Assembly: GCF_964355755.1 (NCBI RefSeq)
Contig: NC_092675.1
Coordinates: 16,071,312-16,135,311 of the forward strand
From: Antedon mediterranea
Taxonomy: Eukaryota; Echinodermata; Crinoidea; Comatulida; Antedonidae
Length of the DNA stretch: 64,000 nt
Direction: 5' to 3'
The notes below the pieces were generated by a model, which did no database searches, had not been told where the DNA came from, and saw only the letters and a program-made list of their open reading frames with translations. The position numbers were made by a program, and so were the translations under genes. Positions within the stretch are counted from its first letter, which is position 1, and the number at the start of each line of letters is the position of its first letter. This document shows positions 42,926 through 55,700 of this stretch, one piece after another.

Positions 42926-45873
42926 CACTCTGGACCCAAAATTGTCGGAAAAATTCCAAGGGTTTTTTTTCTTTAAAAAAAAAAAATAACTTTTTAAAAC
43001 TGTAATCGGAGTCACCTTTGTCATGCCCATACCCCACTTGTTAATATATCCTATTTATCGTCGATCGTTATCGTCTAGTGTAAAATGCCATATTAATATG
43101 TAGTAGTATTCATTACGATTGTTATAAATAAAAATAGTATGATTGACTTATATATTTTAATTTTATATAATAAGCGCAAAATGAAGATTGTTATACTTGC
43201 CCCGTATACTCAGCACTGACAATTGTTACCGTCGAGGCACATCATCATCCACTCCAATTGTGTCCTCCATTTTAACTTCCTTTTAAGACAGTTGCTACCG
43301 AACCTTAGCAAACAAATTGTAATGGTTTGAAGCAAAGAGGAGCTGTAACTGTCACTTCAAGGGGGGGGGGGGGGGGTGTGTATTAGTTTAGTTAAACTTT
43401 TGATAATGAATGACGTGAATGACATTAATCCAGTAGTGATGATGACAATTGTCTTGGGCCTCTTATTTTAAAATGTCGACTATTTTTCATAATGTGTACA
43501 GATGTCAGAGTTAAAAATTAAGACGAACTCATCTTATTTTAGTAAAATTAAAGATGTATAACGTATTAAACTTTGATATGCCATTTTGCAGTGTCAGTAA
43601 ATTATTTAATTCCGTAGGAAAACAAACGAACTAAGATGATTCCACATAATAACATTAAACATAATAATACACGATTAAATAAAAAAAACAAACGCACTTT
43701 TCTGACAGACAATTTAGTTTTTAAATCCCAGTTTTTGCAGGTAAATAATAATTGTTATCATTATCAAGTGAATAAACATTACTAAACCAAATTAACAATC
43801 AATAGGCCTACAAACCACATTCATATATCAACTGTATAGAATATTATCCTATACTAATTTATGTTTTAAAAAGAAAGAAAGAAATGTTTAATTTAATTTG
43901 AATTGTGTATATGCCTATCCTAACATATAGACCAACTATAGATACTTTCTAACAATATTTTTCTTCAATCAAAGGAGGGAAAATGGAACATTAGGTGATC
44001 GGTACCAAGGACGTAAACCGGTTTCTCACTAAACTTTGGGATTCATACATGGCCATTCCACCACATAGCATTGAGTGATGTGTCACGTCTAAAGAAGGTA
44101 CTTTTAAATGAACCCGAGAATCGGAGGTTCACGAAAGGTGCTTTTAAAGACTATCACCTCGGTAAAGAAGATTGTGTTCATCTTTGGATGGGTAAAAAGG
44201 GGAATGGAATGACGCACCATTTGCTCATAAAAAGCATTATACTTCCACAGGTCAGGAAATGCCAATGAGCCAAATTATACTGAAATTAAGCATTATATTT
44301 ATTTATTTATTCAGGTATAAAACACATGTACAAAACAGCAGCCATTGGCAGATAACGTTTGTTTACAATCAATATACAAATTTAAAGTAAAAGAAGCACA
44401 ATTATAAACAGTATAGAAAAATAACTATATCTTATAAAACACAAAATACAATATTATTCGTTCATAAAATTAAGTACGTTATTATTTTTATTATTTTTAT
44501 TATTATTCAAGATTATTATTAGTATATACATTATTAAAATTATTGTATAAAAAGTCGAAACGGCATCGAGAAAGTGAGAAATAATCATGGAATTCTACCC
44601 ATATCAGTTAGCATTAATAAACTTAACAATCGTGGGTCTGGCAGACCTTTGGTATCGTTCAGTTTTACACCTGAGGAGAAGGAGTCTTACGGTACTAGTT
44701 TATAATTCATGTTACAAAATCTGTTATAAATAGATAGAAATGAAATTTACATAGCATTAACAGCATTCATTATTTGTTTGTGTTTTATTCACTGAAATGA
44801 TGAACTGTTAATACAAACACACAGACCGTTCCAATCAGAACGTAACGTTCTGTATGACGATAATCAAGATGATGAAATAAAAGTAAGTAAGTAAATGTGC
44901 TAGGATTTGATGATCTTTAAATTAAAGACCATCAATACACAGTAATAAATCGCGCCACAGAGAATATGTTATACATATACAGTACTGGTATTTGTCGCAG
45001 CCAGACATAAGAAAATCAAAGGATTGTTACTATACATTGTCAAGGCGAGCTACTGGATCATTAATTATTGTTTAATCACTGTAGAATATCCATGATTGAC
45101 GGAAGAAGCGCGAATCCCATTCATGATTTTGTGTTTCAGACGGTCCAGAAAAAATCGGATCTTCTCGTTAGAATTATGTATTTAGAAATAAAAGAGAATT
45201 AAGACTGTTTGCTATATACATTGAAAAAAGTTTTAACTTAAGGAATGTCCAAACCAAGAGAAATAATTTTATTTTAATGTTTTAGAAAATGCTTAAGTTT
45301 AAGAAATGACCGCCTAAATATTGATTCATGTTATTATGTAATATGGGCCGAGGGCCAAAATTACCAATAAGGAAAGAAAGAAAGAATTCGCAAATTTCAT
45401 TCAACATCATGCGGCGCGCGCACGTGAGTGACAATCGACGTGTGCTGCTGTAAATGTAATTATATTTCTAACGCCAATACTTTTAGTAACTTGGTTAAAA
45501 AGTCTTGTATTGTCCATTATTTTACAGAATACACAACGTTTCACAGATAGGTCGGAAGAAACAACGCCACCATTCTCTGGAGAGGTCATCAAACTAACTA
45601 ACGTAGTTATGTAATCACAACAAAACGCATTGTATTTTGTAAAACAACAATAAACTCAACGAACTCAGCATCAATGAAGAGATTAAACGCGTCATTTCAT
45701 TTCATACATATTCATAAGCTAAGCGACCTATCAGGCGAAACGTTTATATATTGACCTGTCATCCATGCATGCGCAATGCATCAGAGATTCAGATTAATAT
45801 TAAATACAAGGAAGAAGATAACGATGGTTTAAAAAATACAGGTCTAGGCTAATCATTTGTTTTAACTACAATT
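42926..45873. other. intergenic upstream of the PTCHD3-like gene
   Basis: AT-rich DNA. Items seen: a G16 tract at 43361-43376; a minus-strand retroelement 3' tail at ~44293-44480 (ATACCTGAATAAATAAATAA); a plus-strand AAGTAAGTAAGTAAATG tail near 44885; and half of a MITE at 44982-45060 (TATTTGTCGCAGCCAGACAT), a relative of 23965-24168. The PTCHD3-like promoter should lie near 45700-45870, but no core element is obvious. Confidence 0.45.
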
Positions 45874-46723
45874 ATGGCAGCTGAAAAAGGGGAACCTTGT
45901 TGCAATAGAGTGAGCAATGCTATTATATCCACATTCGAGTCATTGTTTAAAAGGTTAGTGAGTTTGTAGTAACACAGTAATAGTATCGATAGGCCAGTCT
46001 ATTTACGCACAATGCAGTGCAAGCTCGCTCCTGTTCTACACGCTCCTGTGAGAAGGTGCGTGTATTTAACCGTGCTATTCTCATAATATTAAATGATAAT
46101 AAGTAGGCCTAAAGTAATGTAACGTTGTAAGTGTTGCTTGTGTAAAGTGCAGAAAGACTGTATTTTATTTAATACATTGAATATCAAAGAAAACATAGGC
46201 ATACAATATTGATTTGAATGAGTTTGAATGCAGGATTATATAGTTTTATTTACGGTGTGGTGGTAGGTTACGTTATACGCATGTGCAGTAAGCGTTACAT
46301 AACCTTCACATCGCGTATGCGGTAATATTAATTAATAATATTATGATCTATAAAATACAATAAAATGATATGACAAATAGTAGCTCTTTTATTTCCCATC
46401 GTCATCGGCTTCATGTTATCGTCAGATCGTCAAACTAACATTATCATATTTTAGTTTTCGGTCAAATAATCGAGTCACGTCACTTGTTCCGGAATACCTA
46501 GAAAAGTCAACAACCGTACACGTACGTGGTTGATTCATGGAGTTATAAAATATTTTATAACTCCATGGTTGATTCATCCAAAAACTACAGATTATCAGGT
46601 ACAACTTTCCCAGCAATAGGCCTATGACCTTAAAACCACAGTTGTTGTACAGGCTCGGGTTGTAAATGTGGGTTCATCAATCGACTGTTCTTTCAAACCA
46701 AATTTATAAATTTATAAATTTTG

Positions 46724-46764
<41 letters not shown>

Positions 46765-49700
46765 CTGGAAATATGCATTATAAAATATTGGATTTGATGT
46801 AGTTGTGACGTCATGGTCAGTAACATCAAGGCCATCTAACCAAAGTCAATATTGACTATGTCATGAGCTATTCTACCATGGAGCTATAATCTAACCAGGG
46901 AGATGTATTTTACATCTCCCTGTTCTAACTAACATAATATTTCCCTTGGTAACGCTAATGATTTGCATTTACTTTAATAAACCCTATTTAGGTAGGAATA
47001 CTAATTATTTTTTTACCTATGAACCAAAAATAGAGATCATTAAAATTATCAATTAGACATAACATTGTACATAAACACACTAGAACGATTGCAGCACCTA
47101 TCTAAAATGTACTGACGTGTGCTGTACTGTAGTTTCAGACCTGAAGATATGGTATGTCAAATCAAGTGGCATACACGGACAATGCTAAGGTTTGCTTAGC
47201 ATGGAGGTTCATAGTAGTAGGCATATTTAATGGAGGAAATATTCTGCGATGGAGCTCCCAATAATAGGCCTAGTAGTAGCTGGCCTATAAACATTATGAA
47301 TGAATATGGACATAACGGTAATCGTAGACATATACGGCAGTAACACTTGAACCTATATAGGTAAAATTGTTAAATGAATCTTTATTACTACCACAGTTAT
47401 TTGTGATCATTTTTTTTTTAGAATCGGTTCTTTTGTCGGTCAACACTCTTGGATATGCATCTTTGTTAGTGTTGTTGTAACTATAGGATTTGGTATTGGT
47501 TTTACCATGATAAAAATAGAGAACAGACGAGAGAAACTTTGGGTACCTGCCGAGTCTGACAACCAGGATTATCTAAGATATGTCTCCGAGAACTACAAAG
47601 ACCCATTCCTCGAGACAATCATCTTTGAAAATGAAAATATATTAACTCCAGAATCATTTAAGGCTGTAAGTTGAATTACTGCTTCCGAAATTTGGATCAG
47701 TCTGTAAGCCAGATGCATGTCTGTAATAAAAATAATATGTTTTTGTCAATTATTACGACGTCACCAGGCCTATAAAAGGCTGTGATTTTACATTGGTTCT
47801 CAGTTTGTCGTACCTTATTTTTATTTATTTTAAATTAATATTTCGGTATAAAATAGCCTATGGCTGAACATTTATTTATTTAGATACTCAATAGCTCATA
47901 TAGCTCATAATTATAGCTATCTTAAGGTCTGTCTACACTGTCAAACTTTATGTGACAAACAAAATGTGACCATACCGGTACAGTATATGGACACGATGAT
48001 GTCATTATCATTATTGGTACCATATTTGTGCACATCGCTCTTTTTGTCAAACTAGTTTGATACGTAGACAGAGCTGTATTTTAATACTTGTTTGATGGAA
48101 CTATTTTGTTTTTACTAATTTTAAACCTGATTAATCGATTTACATAAATTTTAGGTCAAGTGCTTTGACACAGATCAAATCGAAAGTTGAGTTTTAAGAT
48201 GGTTTTTAGGATTTAATGACGAACAGTCAACTCTAATTACAGTAAATCATTGGTTAGATAAATTAGAAATTTGTCTAATACCCAGCAATATTGTATTAAT
48301 TTATTAATTCTGATTTCGTTTTATTTATTAATATTACAGATGTTTCGAGTCGATGAATTGGTTAAAGCCATTGATATTGGTAAAAGTTGGGAATCTATTT
48401 GTTTTAGGTATGTGAAACGTTTTAAACCTACTTAGCTGTAATGTATGTATAATGTAATAATATGAGGACGAAATCAGACATAGCTGAAGATTTTGCTTAC
48501 ATGTGTGATGAATGAGAACGATAAGGAAAAAATGAATTAAATTAAAGCGCTAATAATTTTTTAATTAATGGACGAATTTGTACCATCGATATTTGATGTT
48601 TCCCACTATGACGCAACGCAAGTAGTTTGACCAATCACAAGCGATAGATTAATCGAACTGTCGCTTATCATTGGTCAACTCGCTTGCGTTGCGTCCTAAT
48701 GTAAACCAAGCTTTAAATATTTACCTTTCCATGCTGTAGGTCTGGAGAAAGCTGTTTCGTGAATAGTATTTTTGAACTTTGGGGATTTAATAAAACGGTT
48801 ATTGAGAGATTATCGCAAGAAGAGATTCTACAGAAAATAAATGAGGATCCTATAAGGTATGCACTAAATGAGTGGCGAAGTTAATAATAATAATAATAAT
48901 AAGATTTTTATAGCGCACATACCACTCCAGAGTGCTCTCAAGGCGCATTTAAAAATAAAAAGAAATAAATCATACAAATTCCTGACAAATAAAATGCAAT
49001 TTCTTTGGAGGGTCCCCAACCGTTGTCGTTCTGTCGCGGTCCCGGACCCCTACCTAGGTGACCAAACAAAGGAGCAGGATACACATTTGCCTTGCCAGTT
49101 TATCGGATTTAAAACCAAACAGACCCCAATATTTTCGGAACTACTAGCAAAACATGATTGGTGATAATAGACAAATCAGCTGAATGTAGTTTTGCAAAAT
49201 ATAAGCTTAGCAAATTAGCCTTCTTTTTCCGAATAACATAATACCTGTACAGAATATGGATGTTAATACAGGTAGTTTGACCTTTCGGTATATAAACATA
49301 TTAACAAATACTATTATCCCCTCACCATTATCCCACTAATGGCTTTCTAGCACTAATTATTTTTAAGATAATTATTTCGTTCTAAAAGAATTAATGATTA
49401 GATTCATCCTCTTATGCATAATTGACAACATTATAGGTAGCCTACCATTTCCTTAGTGTATCAGTAATTATGATATATATTCATGTTTGAACTATAAATC
49501 CATGGAAACGGATGTTTACTTTAAATTAAAATATGTTTTCTATTAAAAACTACGTTAATCAAATCAAGGAGATCTCCCTGATCAAATATTATACGTGACA
49601 CCTCTGACTGCTCAAGTTAGTGTTTACCGACCAACCGACCGACATAGTGAGCTGTAGAGTCTAAAAATCAGTACGATGGTCAGATACCCTTTTAGGAATT

Positions 49701-52700
49701 CAATATTTTTTATCCCGCTAGCGCAATGACGGGTAATGAAGTTGATGTACTATCGTATCTTGGCGGTGTTGATGATGAGACATATATTACTTCAGCCAGT
49801 ACCGCCATAGTAATATATGGGCTGCAAGACAACAGTGAATTTGATGAGTCTGCAGGCGAATATGTAAGTAGTGACTAATAGCACTAGTAGATGTCACACG
49901 ATGTAATGTAAAGAACGATGAGTCACAAGAATCGGGTTTTCTTTCAATATATTGTAAGTTGGCCGTGCCCTCTTGCAAAAATTATAGTCTGTATAGCCTG
50001 TGTCAAAATATTACCGGTAGATAAAATGCTTCCTTGCCAATTGAACTGTAAAATTATATAATATACCGGAGGAAAGTAGTTCAAAAAGGTTATTAAATTC
50101 CGCCTCTCACCTTGGGTACAATAACATACTATATGACAAAGGTGTGTACACAGTAGCTTACTATTGACTATATTGTGTATGAATGTGGCGAGGCGTTTAT
50201 ACAAACGATGTTCCATGGTGGTGTTTATTTGAGGGGGAGTTTATACAAAACAGGGCGTTTATTAGAATAAATATTTTAATATTTATTCTAATAATAATGC
50301 AGTGCAAAAATAACAATCTTTATGTAGGTTGACCCAGATGCTGAAGAATGGGAATTAGAATTCATTGATATTTTTACAGCAGACCAGGAGAATGTGACTG
50401 TGTACGGGTTTTCAGAAACAAGGTAAATGGTATAACAATTCACGTTTCCTTTGCTTCAAACTGCTAACGCTTTGTTCCCACTTGAGCAGCAATGACGTAG
50501 ACACAACGCAAGCAAGTTGACCAATGACAAGCGACAATTTAAATAATCCATCGCTTTTGATTGGTCAAATCGCATTATATTACGATTACGTCCTTGCATT
50601 GCCGCCCTAGTGTGAACCAAGCTTTGTTCCTGCTTGAGAAGCAATGTAAGGACGTAAACGCAACGCAAGCGGGATGACAAGTTAAGCGTGGTTCCCACTA
50701 GCGACGCAACACAAGGACGTAACGAAACGCAAGTGAATTGATCAATCACAAACGATGGCTTATTTGCTTGTGATTGCTAACTGTCTATAACTTCGCTTGT
50801 CATTGGTTAAAACGCTTGCGTTGCGTTTACGTCCTTGTGTTACGTTCTAGTGGGAACCAAGCTTTACAAGGGAATTGCTGTCTGTAAATTCTAACTTAAC
50901 GTTCGCAAGAAAATCCTTTATTCTAGCCTGGCGTACGGGTTATTCATAGTAAATATTTCACGCTATTGCACTCTTTTATGACATTGTTAACAATATGATT
51001 TGTGTTTGTTTATGAGGTACTTGACAACAATGCAGCCCCACAATCGGAAAATAATGATAATATAATCTTTTCAACCTCGTTTTCGTCATTTTTATACTAA
51101 TAAACGAAATTAGTTACATAACAAAATAGTCACAGAGTCTTTTGCTGGAGGATTGTACAAGCTAAAAACGGAGACATTTTAAGAAAGAGCTGAAAATGCA
51201 TTTTGATAATCTGAAATCAGCGGAGAAAGAAAGTATTAAACGATATTCGGAGTTTCTGATGTGTCCTACCATAGAAGTACCAACAAACTTGAATTTTCAT
51301 ACGTAGTCATGTTTTACATTATAACGTTTATATTCGCCATAAAGACACACTCACCAGTTAATTACCTATGTAGTTTGTAGGCCTACTTATCCTACCTTAT
51401 AACATGATGCTTATTTTGTTTTCAGAAAGTCCATCTATAGGGGACATTTGTAGACACGGTTTTTGTCCCCTTTGCATTGAAAAGACACGCCCCTCCCCTC
51501 TAATTTATGTCCCTGAATCATTTCTTGAAAGTTATGTAACCTTATAAACTTACATAAGCTGTGCATTAAATTTATATAACAGATATTATAACTTTGCTTT
51601 GTTTGGCCATAAAGTATTTATAAGCTTTTTGTAGACTTATAACCAAGCCACTTTGCTCCTCTCTTGCATTATATCACGAAAGTAAATACTTTTCATTCAA
51701 ACAATACCGGTAAACTTACTTTAGTAAGCCTACATTGTATACATTCCAAATGCTTATTGTATGTACAATATACAAATATTTAACTTATATAATTCAGCTT
51801 TTCACTTACATAATGTACACTACGGTACTGTAGTAGGCCTAGTACAACTAAATTCATAGCATGTCCTATAAATTAGGTTCCGACTAACCTGCGCTCATTG
51901 AATACCTCAGTTCCAATCAATATTCATTTTGATCTGCGAATTGTTTCTAATATAGGCCTAAGTACAATAATTTAATACGAATGCCTATCGTTTGAAACAG
52001 TACATCAGTACTTTATACGTAGACTTTTCAACCGTGTTATGGAGTGTATAGGCCTAGACAAACGCGTAAGAGTGGGTGCCGAATCTTATAAGGTCTCTCA
52101 AACATTGTAATCTCCAGACACTTACGGTATATAATAAATATTTATAGTATAGTATTTGTACTGTTCTATTGTATTGTTGCGTGAGTGTAATAAATGCAAT
52201 TTAAATATGATTTAAACACATTTTCACTTTTTATCAGATCATCTCTTGTTTAGGTAAATCTATAATAGATGACACATATATTACTCGCAAACGTAATCCC
52301 ATTCATGCTCGTTATCATATTCACACTAATGACCTTCAAGCAGTTACCTCCTACAAATATCTTGGTATTCACTTTGAAAGCAATCTCCCTTGGTCAACGC
52401 ATGTGTCCGCAATTACCACAAAATCTCTCCACATTGTCGGATTCATAAAGCGTTTTGTGATATTTAACGACCCTGTAATTTTGATGAGGCTGCCCCTGTT
52501 TGGGTGTATCATCAAAAACAACATATTACTATTACAACAATATTATTTGTTGATTGTAATCCAAGATATTCCGAATCAGTTATTTTTAAACACAAATATG
52601 CCGTATACTCTTGATTTGCTAATAACGAGGGGTTAGGACACTCTTTGTGTTACCGAGCCCGCTTCAAATTATTACATCAGTGACCATTGTTTTGTAGAGA

Positions 52701-55700
52701 CTATTTTATCGAGACCAAAACCGAAATGTTATCGACGATTTGGCAAATCACTACAACACTCAACTACTTGCTGCTCTGGATAAGCATGCTCCTATTGTTG
52801 AGAAAACTACCACTGTCAGAAGATCGTTACCTTGGTTTGATGACGAGGCTAATGTGTTGAAGAAGCAACTTCTTTGTGCTGAGAAGACCTTACGGAAGTC
52901 TGCCACCGACGAAAATAGGTCAGCTTACAATGATCTACGCAATTCATACGAACGTTATCTTCGTTTAGCCAAGTACGAATTCATTAATGGTGCTATCAAA
53001 GAAGCTGGCAACAACTCAAAAAAGCTTTACAAGATCGTGTTTGAGCTCATTGGTAGACGTAAAAATAACCCACTTCCACCACATGAAACTGATAAACAGT
53101 TAGCAGACGACTTCATATCTTTCTTTATGGGCAAAATAGAGAAAATACGAGAGGAATTGGAACACTTCCCTTTGTATGAACAAGAACGGCTAATGGCAAA
53201 TGAATTTATTGCATTTCAGGAAGTTAGCGAAGATGATGTTAGGAAGTTGATCATATGCGCAAAACCAACAACCTGCTCCACTGACCCCCTACCGTCGACA
53301 CTGGTGAAACAGCATCTGGATACACTTCTACCACTTATTACAAGGATGATCAACAACTCGTTGTGTAACGGCGTATTTGCTCATAGATGGAAAATATCAG
53401 TTATAAAACCGCTTATAAAAAAGAAGGGTGTTAAATGTATCCTCAGGAATTATAGGCCAGTAAGCAATCTGTCCTTCGTATCCAAGCTGGTTGAACGCGC
53501 ATGCTTGAACCAATTCATAGCTTATGTTGAGAACAATACCTTATTACCGGCGTACCAATCTGCCTATCGGAAAGGTTTTAGCACAGAGACGGCTTTGGTT
53601 AAGTTAACCAATGACGTACTCTGGAATATGGAGCTGCAAAGGGTGTCTGCGCTGGTATGTATAGACTTGTCAGCCGCCTTCGACACAGTGAACCACGAAG
53701 TACTCCTCGACGTTTTGCAGAACAAATTTGGAGTGGCCAATGCGGCATTGAACTGGTTTAATACTTACCTTCGTCCTCGATTTGCCAACGTAACAATCGG
53801 CGAAACTAACTCGGAGACAGCCAATTTTTCCTTCTCTGTACCTCAGGGTAGTATATGCGGTCCAGTTCTATACACCATATATGCCAGCACTTTACAAGAT
53901 CATATCAGTAAGTTTGATATTTCTGTGATGGGATATGCCGATGATCACTCAGTGTATGATTCATTTAATCCAAATTCTAGTTCTAGTATGGAAAATACAA
54001 TCACCAAATTACAAGAGTGCCTCATATCCATCAACGACTGGATGAAGTCCAACAGACTAAAAATGAACAGTGAAAAAACAGAGTTCATACTATTGGGAAG
54101 CAGAGCTCAACTCCTGAAATGCGAGAAAGATCATATCATCGTATGTCAGGACAGAATACCACGTGGTTCATCTGTAAAATACCTTGGTGTTAATATCGAC
54201 GACCAGCTATCTTTCAAGAACCACATACGTGATAAATGCAGAACGATAGCTGTTAATTTATACTATATTCGTCAAATCCGCAAATTTCTCTCCAAGGACC
54301 TTTGCCAACAGCTAGTTCAATCGCTCGTGCTGTCACATATTGATTACGCCAATGCATTGTATTATGGTCTACCTGCTAATATCCTTGCTCCAATGAAAAG
54401 GTTACTGCACCAAGCTGCGAAAATAATTGTCAGGAAAGGTCGGTATGACAGTGCAACTAACGCCATGCGATCCTTGCACTGGCTTCCGATGTCTCATAGA
54501 TGTCAATTCAAAATAGCGTGTCTTGTATGGCGTTCGCTTAAAGGTTCCGCTCCAAGTTACCTGAGAGATATTCTTACTGTGCGGAATGTTTCTCGCAGTA
54601 CTCGTTCAAGCACCAGCAATTATAACCTGACAATCCCACGAACTAAACGAAAGACATTTGCTGACCGTTCGTTCGCCGTAGCAGGACCCACAATTTGGAA
54701 CAGATTACCAAGTCACATTAAACACTTAGACGACTATAATCAGTTTAAAAAACATTTAAAAGCACTATATTTCAAACAATGTTACGATACTAATTGATGT
54801 GAAGCGCCGCTGATTATAATTAAATGTTGTATAAATGTGCGCTATACAAGTAATAATAATAATAATAATAATATGCCAGAACCAATTCTTTTAAATATTC
54901 ATTGTACACTAATTTTCCCCGTGTATGGCAAGAGATTCCTAATTATATTAGAGAAAATTCTTCATTTAGTTTTAACACATTTGTGACAGCTTTCCGGTCT
55001 TATGTCAGGCAACTTTAGGCCTAATCTTTTTATTTTTTTGTCTTTAAACAATCATTTTTATCTGTACATAATATTTATATTTATATATTTTTAGATTCAA
55101 TTTTAATGATTGTTCAATTTGATGCCTCGCAATTTTTAAATGGTTATATCTTTGTATTTTTATTGCTTATATGTTCAAGTGCAGTATATGGAGAGCCATC
55201 TCGATAGTGCTTTGCACTCATGGCAATCCTCAGGGTGCTGCACCGCTGTCTTGTTGTCATGTATTTTTGTGCCTGAAAATTGAATAAAATAAAATAAATA
55301 AACATATTGGTTGACCCCTGGATAAAGTCTTTTTTGTCCACATAACATTTATAACAAATTCAATGGAAATGCGTATTCTCAGAATTTTCCATTTAACAAA
55401 TCATTTTTTCCCCCTTCAGTTTTTCACTTGAGTCTAGTAAGGCCATAGTGGGCGACACATACTGGCTTGCCGCTGGATACGGTCTTCTTTTTGTATACAT
55501 CACATTTATGTTGAGCAAGTTTAATCGAATTGAGCATAAAGTAAGTAAAGTTATGATATCTTTAGTGGGAACCAATCATTAAGGGCAATTTAAACAGACA
55601 AGCGGTAATAACAAGCGGTAAGCGGGAAAAAAAATACAGAATCTATGTTATTACGTATGATCGGAGTGGACGGGCAGTTGAGCGGAAACCCGTCTAGGAT

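Larger units (their letters stand above)
52241..55290 (+). mobile_element. older LINE, split by a younger LINE
   Basis: Two separated pieces form one reverse transcriptase C-terminus. The left piece (to 52602) has TSYKYLGIHFESNLPWSTHV and ends ...FKHKYA. The right piece (from 54878) resumes RTNSFKYSLYTNFPRVWQEI and NTFVTAFRSYVRQL-stop, then a 3' UTR ending AATAAAATAAAATAAATAAA at ~55302. The reading continues across the gap once the insert and one copy of its target duplication are discounted. It is 5' truncated at about the palm domain. Confidence 0.85.

Noticed and set aside
44071-44268. 65-codon plus-strand frame
   Set aside because: Short, with no homology I recognise and no splice or promoter support.
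50456-50749. 97-codon minus-strand frame
   Set aside because: Lies across two palindromic M2 MITEs.
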